Source: Closterium sp. Naga37s-1 (taxonomy: Eukaryota; Streptophyta; Zygnematophyceae; Desmidiales; Closteriaceae). From it: a stretch of 64,000 nucleotides of DNA. Below, in pieces: positions 21,201-31,156 of the stretch. The DNA is taken from assembly GCA_947471745.1 (NCBI GenBank), contig CANJKZ010000509.1, positions 332,501 through 396,500 on the forward strand, given 5' to 3'. The notes beneath the pieces are model-generated. The model worked only from the letters and a program-made list of their open reading frames with translations, was not told the DNA's origin and did not search any database. The first letter of the stretch is position 1, and the number at the start of each line of letters is the position of its first letter. Position numbers and translations under genes: made by a program.

Positions 21201-24200
21201 ATGAGGCGCGCGGCTGGCAGGGCCCCAGTTTACGCGCTTTCCACCTCCTTACTGCTCCTTCAACCTCCTCGCCTTCGCCTTCCCGCGCGCTCTTTCCTCG
21301 CCGCCCCCCCTCTCTGCAACGCCTTGCCCCTTGCGCCCTCCCTGCGCGCCATGCCAACGCCGCCCGCCCTATCGCCTTGGCCCGCCTCGCCGTCACCCGC
21401 CCCTCGCAGCGTCGCGCGCAGCCCTTCCGCTGCCGCGCCTGCTCCGACCGCTGCTGCCCGCACTGCCCACCACGCCGCGCGCCTCGAGAAGCGCGCCTGT
21501 CGCCCGCTCTTATGCCTCGCTGCCCGCCAGTCCATGCGCGCCCCTTCCCCCATACTACCGTACCTGTCCGCGCGGCACCTCCTCGCCCCGCGCGCGCTCT
21601 CCGCCACCAGCAGCGCCCCACACTACTCCGCGCGCTCATGCGTGGTGGGCGCCGACTGGGGGAGCAGTGCGGGTAATGCGCAGGGGGGGGCGGCAACGTG
21701 GGGAAGAGCGAGGTGGCGGAGGTGGGAGGGGCGGGCGGCGCAGAGTGGTGGGGGGCTGGAAAGGCTGTGGATGAGGGGGCGGCTGGTGGGTGCTTACTCG
21801 GCGTATGGGCAGGCGAGAAGCACACATGCGGTGACCGCACCGGGGGCAGGGGGGGAGAGCGACGAGGCGCAGGGGCGAGGGCAAGCACAAGAGCAGGTGG
21901 CGCAGGCTCAGGAGCAGCAGCAGGTGGGCGCAACGGGGGAGGGGGAGGCGGGGGGCAAGGAGGAGGCATCGGCAGCAGCAACGCCAGCGTCGCGTGCGGA
22001 GGTGCAGCAGGCAGGCGCAGCAGAGGGAGCGTGGCAGGCGGGCGGTGGTGGTAATGGCAGTGCAGGCCGTGCACCCAGCTCCTCGCCCTCACACGCGGTG
22101 GTGCATGGCGCTGTGCCGGCTGCGCTTGGGTGGCAGGGGGCGATGGCAGCGCGGGCAGCAGCAGGAGTGGACGCAAAGAAGAGGCTGGCGGCTCAAGTGG
22201 CGCGTAGGCACGCCCAGGGAGGCCCATTCGCGCCCCTGCATGGCGGGGACAGTGGTGCTTCGGATGGGCGTGCAGGCGTGGCAGCGATGCGTGGGGCGGG
22301 AGAAGGGGAGAGGAGCAGTGCAGGCGCACAGCACAGCGGCGGCGGCAGCACGAGCAGGAGGCACAGCAGTTGGCGCAGGGCGAATGGCAGCGCTGCTGGC
22401 CCCCCGCAAGCGTCCATGGCGGCAGGCGTGGCGGTGCATGGGCACAGGCCTGGAGGTGGCGCCCCGCACAGCTCAGGGACGCGCAGTGGCGAGGCGGAGA
22501 GGCAAGGCTCCAGTGGCACCTCGCACGCCCCTTATGCCCCTCGTGCTGCCCTGCCGCAACACAGGAAACACAGGTCCCATCAGCACAGGCAGCGCGCAGC
22601 AGAGGAGGCGCAGGTTGAGCTGGTGGGCACGGTGACTCGCGTGGTGGCAGAGAGCAACGGGTGGATGGCCTTCAAACTCAATGTCTCCACCATGCTCTCT
22701 CACCCCACAGTGCTGCTCTCAGAGCTTCCAGGGGCGCACGTGCAGCCTGGCAATGGTGCACGTGCAGCGGAGGCGGGGGCGGGCAGCACGGCAGGGGAGG
22801 GTGTGGCTGCTTTGAGTGTTGAAGAGGGCGGGAGTGTGGAGCGCGCAAGAGCAGCAGCGTTGGTGGCGCGGGGCGGGGGCGAGGGGCTGAGCGAGGAGGA
22901 GAGGGCGACTCTTCAGCTTCACATGCTGGCGGGGCAGTTGGCAGTGGTGGGCGTGGTGGGGAGTGTGAAGGCCGGGCAGCAGCTGCGCGTGATGGGGCGG
23001 TGGGTGAGCAGCAAGTATGGCCCACAGCTTAAAGCGAGAGAGGCGCACGCAGTGCTGCCCCAGGAGACGGAGGACATAGAAACGTCAGTGCTGCACTGCT
23101 CCCTCTTATACCTGCATCGCTCAACGCACGCTCCGCTTCCCACACTCCCGTCCTCACCTTGCATCGTGACCTCTTTGTTTCCCACGGCTCTCCATGATCC
23201 ATGCCTTGGCCGCCACCCCGTGCTGCATGCCTTGGCCCACTCCATGCTGCGTGCCGTGCCTCACCGCACAGGTACCTAGCGGAGCTGCTCGAGCTGCTCC
23301 CAGGCGTGGGTCCGATTTTGAGAATTCTCAAAAACGGTGCCGTGCCTCACCTCGCAGGTACCTAGCGGAGCTGCTCCCAGGGGTGGGCCCCAAGACAGCC
23401 CGTGCACTGCTGGACCACTTTGGTGCCGGCGTCTATGACACGCTCAACAGCTCTAAGGCCATCACATTGCTGCAAGAGGTGCGCAGGGGAGGCACGTGCG
23501 CATGCTTGCATGTGCGTGTTGTGTGGTGGGGTGGGGTGGGATGGGTGGCACCACCTGTGACACCATGCATTGCCGTGTCATTGTGTGTCATGGTTTCTGG
23601 ACGAAATAACTCCCATGTTCATTCCTAACCCTCCTGTATTATGCCTGTGCCTTGTCGTGTTGTGTCCCATGGCGCGTGGCATGAGACTGGCATGGCATCA
23701 GGTGCCGGGCATAGGGAAACTGACAGCGAAGCGCATCAAGACAGCATGGGACAAGGCGAGGACAATGCGGGAGGGGCACAACCAGCTGGTGCAGCTGGGC
23801 ATTCCCCCCCTGGCCGTCGTGGAGCTCAGTGAGTGCTGCACTGCACGCCTCTCTCCCACGCCCTCCCCACCATACAGCATCCAATCCAACCCTCTGCTCT
23901 GCCATGATGACCTGACCGCTCATCCATGTCGCTGCAGGGACTTTTAACAACTCTCGAAAGTTCCCTGCAACTCACCCATGCCTACCTGCGCCCTCCCTGC
24001 TCTTGCCCTGCCTCCCCACTGCCGTGATCCCCTCTCTCCCTTGGGCAGTAAGGCAGCACCCAATGGACCACGCAGTGAGTGTGGTACAAGCGGATCCCTG
24101 GGCGGCACTGCAGGCCGTCCCAGGCGTGCCATTCGACCTGATCGACTCCATGTCTCCCTGCGCCTGCCCTGCCACCCCACTACCCCTCTCTCCCTTGGGC

Positions 24201-27200
24201 AGTAAGGCAGCACCCAATGGACGCAGTGAGTGTCGTCCAGGCAGACCCCTGGGCGGCACTGCAGGCTGTCCCAGGCGTGCCGTTCGACCTGATCGACTCC
24301 GTGGCTCGCAAGCTCGGGTGCTCCCCCGCACACCCCTCGCGCCCCTGCGCTCTGCTGCAGGCGTCGCTGGTGGACCTCTGCCCCAACAACTGCCATGTGT
24401 TTGTCCCCTGGTCGCACCTGCTGCGCTATGCCGCCCGCCTGCTCGCTTCCTGCCACGAGGAAGACCCGTATGAGGGCGGCCAGGGGGAGGAGTGGCAGCA
24501 GCAGCAGCAGCAGGAGGCATGGGAGTGGGGCAGGGCGATGGAGGAGGGGCGGCTGGAGGAGGCGATGGGGGAGCTGCAGAGGAGGGGCGTGGTGGTGGTG
24601 GAGAGAGCCGAGGACGATGGCAGCAACGGGCGTGCAGAGCGTGCAGGGCGTGCAGCGAGCAGTGGTGGCAGTGGTGGCAGTGGGAGCAGTGGGAGCAGTG
24701 GGAGCAGCTCTGGGTGGAGCGATGCGAGTGGGTGGAGTAGTGGCAGTGAGGGTAGTGGGAGTGAGGGCAGTGGGGATGGCGAGTGGGAGGGGGGAGTGCG
24801 TGGGGAGCAGTCAAGCACAGAGGGCGGAGGGTCAGCATTGGGGCGCAATGACCGATGCTACCTCGCATGGATGCTACAGGCTGAGGTTCGTTTCGTCCTT
24901 GCGCTCTCTTCTCTTCTCTTCTCTCTTGCTCGTGAATCCATACAGCCCTGAGCGCTGCTATGGGGACTTGAACTCGTCCCAATAACAGCGCCACCACCAC
25001 CCTCTGTCGCCGACTCACCACACTTTGTCGCCACCCCACCACCCCTTGTCCCGCACACTCCCCCCCGTCCCTCCCCTGGCGCTCCATGGCAGAGGGAGGT
25101 GGCGCAGCAGATGGCGGTGAGGGCGAGTCGGGGCGTGCACGAAGCAGAGCAGCTGCAGCACGTGCGCGAGTGGGTGCGGCAAGAGGAGGGGCACGCAGAG
25201 CAGCACCTCACGGCGCAGCAGTGTGCCGCGGTGGAGGCAGCAGCGCTAGCACACGTGATGGTGCTCACGGGGGGCCCGGGCTGTGGCAAGACGTACACCA
25301 CTCGCCTCATCACTCGCCTCTGGACCGCTCAGGGCAAACAGGTGCGGCTGGCACCCCACACGCTATTCCACGCACATTAGATTGCAACCTGCAAGTGCCC
25401 TCTCACTGCCATCTGCTTCCGCCTTGCTTTATTCTCCCCGCCCTGCTATGTGCGCTGCTATCTGCCCGCCTCCCACCACCCCTATGCCTGCGCGCTCTCA
25501 GGTGATGCTGTGCGCGCCTACAGGGCGGGCAGCGCAGCGGCTGGAGGAGGCAACGAAGCAGAAGGCGCACACCATTCACAAGCTGCTGGGGTACTCCTCT
25601 AATGCTGCGGACCAAGAGCTTAGTGCTGCTGCCATGGGTGTCACAGGAGTGGGTGGGGCGGGCATGGTGTGCGATGATGCACTGGGCAACGACCTGCCGC
25701 TGTTTAACCACAACAAGGACAACCCCCTTAAGGTGCGCTCCCCTCAAAGTGCCGTGCCGTGCCAAGCCACGCACATCCATCAGCATTCAAGTGGCTCCCT
25801 CCCGTCCTGCCTGCTGTCTTGTCGAGCTGGTGTATTCTCTTGTGCCCCCAACTGCACAGTCACTTGCGCTCGTTCAGTGATGCCCCGGTGCGTGTGTGCT
25901 ACGGCATGTGAGCAGGCGGACGCCATAATAGTGGACGAGGCGTCGATGCTGGATGTGCCGCTGGTGGCAGCGCTGCTAGCAGCGTGCCCTCCGGACTGCC
26001 GGATCCTCTTCGTGGGGGACAAGGACCAGCTGCCACCCGTCGGACCCGGCAAGTTTCTCGCTGATATCATGGGGTGCGTGCTCCTCTACCGTGTACCATG
26101 CTCGTTGCACAGCCCTCTTATCCCTGCATTTCTCCTTGTCCTTACCAATAGAATGCTTCCCATGCTCATTTCGAAATCTCTTTCGCTTGCTATGCTGCCA
26201 GGATCACCTATCCTTGTGTGTGGGACCTCTAAATCCCGCCCTCTATGCTGAGCACTCTATGCTGAGCCCTCTATGCTGAGCCCTCTATGCTGAGCCTGTG
26301 CCTGTTATGTGTATGTGAGCGGGGGAGCAGGTGTGGGTTTGTGAAGGTGCATCGGCTGACGCACATATTCCGACAGGCGCAGCAGTCGCACATAGTGCAG
26401 CACGCCCACGCCATCCTCAACGGCACGCGCCCCTCCTTCTACGCGCCCTGGCCTCGCTTCCATTCTGCTGCCGTCGCCTCTGCCCTCTCCTCCTTGCCTC
26501 CCCCCCCCTCCCCCCCCCCCCCCCCACCACCACCACCACCACCACCACCACCACGGATGCTGATGCATCTGCTCCCTCGCTCCCCGCTGCTGCTCTTCGT
26601 GCGGAGAGTGCTGGAGAGGGTGACCAGTGGTGGACCAGTCTCACCTCCGACTGTGTGCTCTTGCACGTGCGTCCGCACCTAAACCCCTCGTATTTCGTTG
26701 TCCCTCATGTCCCGGCTTATTCCCATTCTTGTTCCTGCGCTTCTCCACCCATGAATTCCCCTCGGTAGTTCTCGTGGCCCATGTGTCTCCTCCTCTCACT
26801 CCTCTCGCGTCTCTCTCTCTCTTGCCTCTCCCCTTTTTGTTTATTAAACCATGTAACGCCCATTTTCTCCCCATCCATCCATTCACACTCTTTTCCATCT
26901 CTCCTTGACGCCGTTCACTCTCCTCCCTTTCCTACCCAACTCAAACCCCTCTCCACCTCCCCCATCGTGCCCTGGGCAGGCGCGGACGCACGGGGAGATG
27001 GAAGTGGTGATGCAGCATGTGCTCACGCGCGTGCTGCCGCACCTCACAGCATCGCCACGGGACGACGTGCAGGTGCTGGCGCCCGTGCAGCGCGGCCACT
27101 TCGGCGTCATGCTCCTCAACTCCGTGAGTGCACCACACACCCACTCTCACGGCTGTAATACACGGGCTCTCTGGGGGCTGTAATACACAGGCGCTATGGG

Positions 27201-29366
27201 TGCTGCCATGCGCTGCCGCACTGTGGGGTCGAGGGTGAGGGGGGCAGCTTAGGAAGTGGAAGGAGAAGCGAACACGAGAGGCAGAGTAACATGTATTTAT
27301 GAGCAAGGGGAGGAGGTACTGAGATGACTTTTCCGTGCATCATACTACCCGCCCTCCTTCTGGCAGCGTCTGCAGCAGCTATTGAACCCGCCGTGCAGCA
27401 GCAAGAGGGAGCACCGCGTGGGGCCAGACATGGTGTTCCGAGAGGGCGATAGGGTCATTCAGCTGGTGAGTCGCTCAGCTAGCCATGGGCAGTCCATCAG
27501 TAGTCACATGAGCATCCCACCACAACCCCGCCCACACTGCTCACGCTCAAAGCGCAAGCCAAGCCTGCATGCGCCAATGCTCCTCTCTCTCTCCACCGCC
27601 TCACTGCCATGCGCCCTGCCTGTGTTTGCGTGTGTGTGCATGGGTGCCATGGGGCGAGTAGCGCAACGACTACATGTTGGATGTGAGCAACGGCGACCTA
27701 GGGATCATCACCAGGATCGTCCACGGCGATAAGAAGGTGCGCCCCACGCCTGTCGAAACATCAGGCTAAAACGATAAACAGGAAAGAGGGGTTTTCACTA
27801 GCAGTAGTTGAGATACATATAGGAAACCCTAATTGGGTTGTACTCGCTATAGAGTACCCCACTGCAGGCTAGACAAACATCGACATTCTGACACACCCCC
27901 ATAGTCAAAGTGGGGTACAATCAACACAACAAGCAAGCAGAGCAATAGTTCACACGGATAAGCAAAGCTAGAGAGGCTATCACAGAGGGCAAGTGAGGAG
28001 GAGGAGAAATTGTGGGGGCGAGAAGATGCGAGACGATGGCTGAAGCTGCAGACACACGGGCAACAGGAGTGCGCAGCACTGTTGCTACCAGGCTAAACCC
28101 GGACTACACGGCGACAGGCGCAGCTGGCTCGCTGTGCTCTTAGGAGTGCTCACACTGTGGCTACCGGGCGCAGAGCCCCGGACTACACGGCCACAGGGGG
28201 TCGTGGCTCTCTGGATACCAGGAGTGCTCACACTGTGGCTACCGGGTCAGAGCCCCGGACTACACGGCCACAGGGGGTCGTGGCTCTCTGGACTTCAGGC
28301 GCTGCGGACGACAAGACGACTGCCTCCACACAACTTCCCCCAGCTGTCCCACACCCCTTTCACACACTCCATGCTGCACCTCTAGCACTGCTCACACGCC
28401 ACCCCCCTCGTACCACTCCGACGGCTCCAACACATCCACCCCCCTCAGCGGCAGCTGCAGCAGTGGGAGACGGAGGAGGAGGAGGAGGAGCAGGGGACGG
28501 CTCACACACCCGGCACCCCCATACTCTCCACCCCCAAACCCTAACACAGGAGCGCGGGCAGCAACAGGGGTGGGGCGCGGTCAGAAGCTCGGGACGAACC
28601 GCACGCGGGCTGCCCGGGCCGCTCGCGGGCCTGGCGCAGCCCGTACGGGCCGCGCGCGGGCTGTACGGGCCGCGCGCGGGCCTGGCGCAGCCCATACGGG
28701 TCGCGCGGGCCGCGTCGGTCGACGGGGGGCGACGCAACGGTCGACAGGGGGCGACGCGCGGTTCGACGGGGCAGAAAACCGCCGCGCGCCCCGAGCGCGT
28801 GGCGGGAAGAAAAATCGCTGCGCGCCCGGAGCGCGCGGCAGGCAGGAAACAGCACGCGCCCGGGGCGCGCTACATGCAGTAGAGCAGCGGAAGCATCGGG
28901 TGGGGCCCACCCACAGGATCGACCCAGGAGGGTCGACCTGCTCTGATAGCATGTCGAAACAGCAGGCTAAAACGATAAACAGGAAAGAGGGGTTTTCACT
29001 AGCAGCAGTTGAGATACATATAGGAAACCCTAATTGGGTTGTACTCGCTATAAAGTACCCCACTGCAGGCTAGACAAACATCGACATTCTGACAACCCCC
29101 CTATACAGCGCCGCTGTTTTGAGTTGACTCAAAACACGGCGACCTAGGGATCATCACCGGGATTGTGCACGGTGACAAAAAGGTGCGCCGCGCTTCCATC
29201 CCCTCATACAGCGCCGCTTGCCTGTACCAGTGCTCGTGGTTCTGCTGCTGCCTCCTGTGCTCCCTTGCACCAATGCGTGTGTGTGCACACGCTGTGCCGT
29301 GTGCCCCCTCCCATGGCCCCTCTCCCTTTGTCCTCGTGCATGTGTGTGTGTGCGCGCATGTGTTTT

Positions 29367-29398
<32 letters not shown>

Positions 29399-30510
29399 CA
29401 TGTGTGTGTGTGTGCGCGCGCGCGCGTGCACCTGTGTGTGTGAGTGTGTGAGGGCGAGTGAGAGCAGGTGGAGCTGCATGTGGACATGCTATCGGGCAGC
29501 ACCGCCGCCCCACAGCGAGTCATCTACACCAACGACCATCTCAAACACCTCACTCAAGCATGGGTGCACACAATATGCCTCTCACTCTACTCCATTCCTC
29601 ATGCTCCTTCTCCCCCTCCCCCCTCCCCCTCCCCCTCCCCCAGTCGTTTGCTTCTTTCCCTCGCACTTTCTGTCACCTCGTTCTAGTTCCATGTCTCCCC
29701 CTAGCGATGCGCCCTCGTGTCCTGCTTCACCCACACTATCCATCTGCCACTTGCCCTGTTAAACACAGAAGCTTAGGTCCTCTCCTCTTGCTGCTTCTTC
29801 TCATGTGCCAATGAGCCATGTCATCTCCTCGCCAGCTCAGTGTGTGGCCCGGATTATGTGTGTGTGTGTGTGGCATGGGTGGTGGCAGAGCATCACGGTG
29901 CACAAGGCGCAGGGCAGTGAATACCCCATCGTCATCCTTCCGCTCTCTGCTGACTATGGCAACTTCTTCAGGTCTGCTCCTTGCACCTTGCACTACCATG
30001 CACGCATGCACTCATGCACCCACCACCCAACCAATCATCTCTGTCCCACTGCACTCTCTGCACACACAAATCTCCTGCCACGTCATCCCTCAGAACTCAT
30101 CCATCCCATCCGTGACCCCATGCCCCTGCACCACGTGCGCGTGCCCCAGTCGCAACCTTTTGTACACGGGGCTCACGCGTGCACCTTGCGCTTGTACCCA
30201 ACCATCCCTCTGTGTCGCTCCACTGCACACACCAACTTCCTGCCCCATCATTCGTCTCACATCCACAACTCATGCATCCCATCCCTGCACCATGTGCGCC
30301 TGCCCCAGTCGCAACCTGTTGTACACGGGGCTCACGCGAGCGCGCAAGTTGGTGTTCCTCATCGGGCGAGAGGAGGAGGCCATGGCAGCGCTGCAGCGCA
30401 CGCGGCAGGAGCACCGCCACACGCGCTTGCTGCACCGCCTGCTCGAGTACTGGCAGTACTGCACTGGCGACTCCACACACGGACCCCTCCCACCCTCTCA
30501 CAGCCCATAG
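21201..30510 (+). CDS. RecD2-type DNA helicase, probably organellar (14 exons)
   Basis: Exons by splice sites and family alignment: 21201-23083, 23358-23478, 23702-23828, 24203-24885, 25093-25341, 25502-25732, 25916-26073, 26331-26666, 26980-27123, 27367-27465, 27662-27736, 29468-29563, 29889-29971, 30309-30510. Phases agree except in exon 8, where a poly-C/CAC run leaves the frame one base short. The product is about 1495 aa. An Ala/Arg/Ser-rich N-terminus (about 470 aa, organelle transit-like then low complexity) precedes an OB-like segment ([11 protein letters not shown]) and two helix-hairpin-helix motifs ([18 protein letters not shown]). The SF1B helicase core shows Walker A GGPGCGKT (about 998), [10 protein letters not shown], Walker [29 protein letters not shown] and [10 protein letters not shown]. 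This order matches bacterial RecD2 (YrrC), a 5'-3' helicase. Four exons have adjacent partial duplicate copies, and a TRIM element sits in intron 11. Confidence 0.88.
23250..23400 (+). repeat. Partial duplication of RecD2 exon 2 with palindrome at the joint
   Basis: The acceptor and start of exon 2 occur twice, at 23250-23315 and 23335-23400. Between them lies the perfect 18-base palindrome TTTTGAGAATTCTCAAAA (23316-23333). The copies share GTGCCGTGCCTCACC and GGTACCTAGCGGAGCTGCTC but differ by several substitutions and a 9-bp repeat in the first copy. The first copy stops soon after the palindrome if translated, so the second copy is used in the gene model. Confidence 0.9.
24025..24300 (+). 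repeat. Partial duplication of RecD2 exon 4
   Basis: The intron end CTCTCCCTTGGGCAG and the first roughly 100 bases of exon 4 occur twice (exon starts 24049 and 24203, period 154). There are about ten substitutions and a 3-base indel between copies. There is no palindrome at this joint. The first copy ends at ATCGACTCC without a donor, and the shift of period relative to three prevents read-through, so only the second copy continues into the gene. Confidence 0.9.
27751..29094 (-). mobile_element. TRIM-like small LTR retrotransposon
   Basis: Two 143-bp LTRs (27751-27893 and 28952-29094) differ at three bases that I can find. They begin TGTC and end GACA on either strand. On the minus strand the sequence next to the 5' LTR, TGCTATCAGAGCAGG (28937-28951), is a one-mismatch initiator-tRNA-Met primer site. 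A G-rich purine tract (GGGGGTG) abuts the 3' LTR. The 1.06-kb interior has no supported coding sequence; it is GC-rich and contains an 85-bp tandem duplication. Flanks ACGCC and ACCCC resemble a diverged target duplication. The tract next to the 3' LTR (ACACACCCCCATAG, then AAGTGGGG) also occurs in the Copia element at 45.3-48.9 kb, so that family is a plausible helper. It is inserted antisense in intron 11 of the RecD2-like gene. Confidence 0.88.
28140..28305. repeat. 85-bp tandem duplication inside the TRIM
   Basis: Two near-identical head-to-tail copies starting GGAGTGCTCACACTGTGGCT (28143 and about 28226), each containing AGAGCCCCGGACTACACGGC. A shorter relative (GGACTACACGGCGACAGG) precedes them near 28100. 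Confidence 0.85.
29337..29458. repeat. (GT)n microsatellite with GC interruptions
   Basis: A long alternating purine-pyrimidine run (GTGTGT with GCGCGC blocks), within a RecD2 intron. Such tracts can adopt Z-DNA. Confidence 0.9.
30040..30347 (+). repeat. Partial duplication of RecD2 last exon
   Basis: Intron end and exon start GCCCCAG followed by TCGCAACCT[T/G]TTGTACACGG occur at 30147-30179 and 30302-30347. About 100 bases of preceding intron are also recognisably repeated (CACTGCAC, CATCCCATCC). No palindrome is present. The first copy loses frame after GGGCTCACGCG, so it is a dead partial exon. Confidence 0.85.
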
Positions 30511-31156
30511 GCTCAAAGTCTCTCCTTTTCTTCTCATTCCCCAGAGTGGAGGGGGGATGTGATACGGTGTAAGATCATACATAGGTATCTAATGCGAGAG
30601 TGAGGCTTCCTGCCAGCCTCCTTATTCATTGCCATCATGCAACGAATTGCCAATGGTTTATGATGGTGCATTCTCTTTCTCACACACATGCCTCCAATAG
30701 ATTCCTTGTACCGTAATTGAGCGCTAACTCTTCCCAATACACAGCCTTTAATAATTACAGCAATATAAGAGGAGAAATAAGGCATGGCGATTTTATGCTG
30801 AGTGAGCGGCACATGCATTGTGCATTGTGCGCCCGTGGCTTGAGCTTGGCAAAGTGACAGCAGCACACTGTTGTCGCAATTAGAGCTTGTGGTTGTGGGA
30901 GACCAGCACGCAGGCAGCACGATGACCTTGGCCCCACGCTGGCATCTTCCCACGACGGCTACCTCACTCTCGCTCTGCAATGTCATGCAGCTGAGTCACT
31001 GCCTGCAATGCTGGCTGCGGATGTGGGTGATCTATCAATGTGTCACATCTGTTAGTGACCGTCATGCATGGCATGGGAGCATGGCATGTGAGCATGGCAT
31101 AGGAGCATGGCATGGGAGGGGCAACACCACAGCTGCAGCATGGTGGCATGCTGCAG
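30511..31156. other. Convergent intergenic region
   Basis: Between the stop codons of the plus-strand RecD2-like gene and the minus-strand HAD-like gene. It is AT-richer with AATAAG/TAATAATT strings fitting 3' ends, and has GCATGGCATG repeats near 31065-31115. No gene seen. Confidence 0.5.

Larger units (their letters stand above)
27691..29222 (+). repeat. Duplicated end of RecD2 exon 11, split by TRIM, palindrome at the joint
   Basis: The end of exon 11 with its donor (ACGGCGACCTAGGGATCATC, through AAG and GTGCGCC) occurs at 27691-27743 and again at 29137-29192. The following intron string TACAGCGCCGCT is also in both units (29104-29115 and 29207-29218). The unit is thus a tandem duplication of about 85 bp, and the first copy was later split by the TRIM at 27751-29094. 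The joint carries an inverted repeat with 9-base arms and a TTGA centre (29115-29136, core TTTTGAGTTGACTCAAAA). Confidence 0.85.

Noticed and set aside
20947..22329. 460-codon minus-strand frame opposite RecD2 exon 1
   Set aside because: Pro/Ala/Arg-rich low-complexity complement of a GC-rich exon; no domain, and the plus-strand gene is well supported.
28560..28900. Arg/Ala-rich open frames in the TRIM interior
   Set aside because: They follow from GCGC-rich sequence in all frames; TRIM elements are normally non-coding and no motif is seen.
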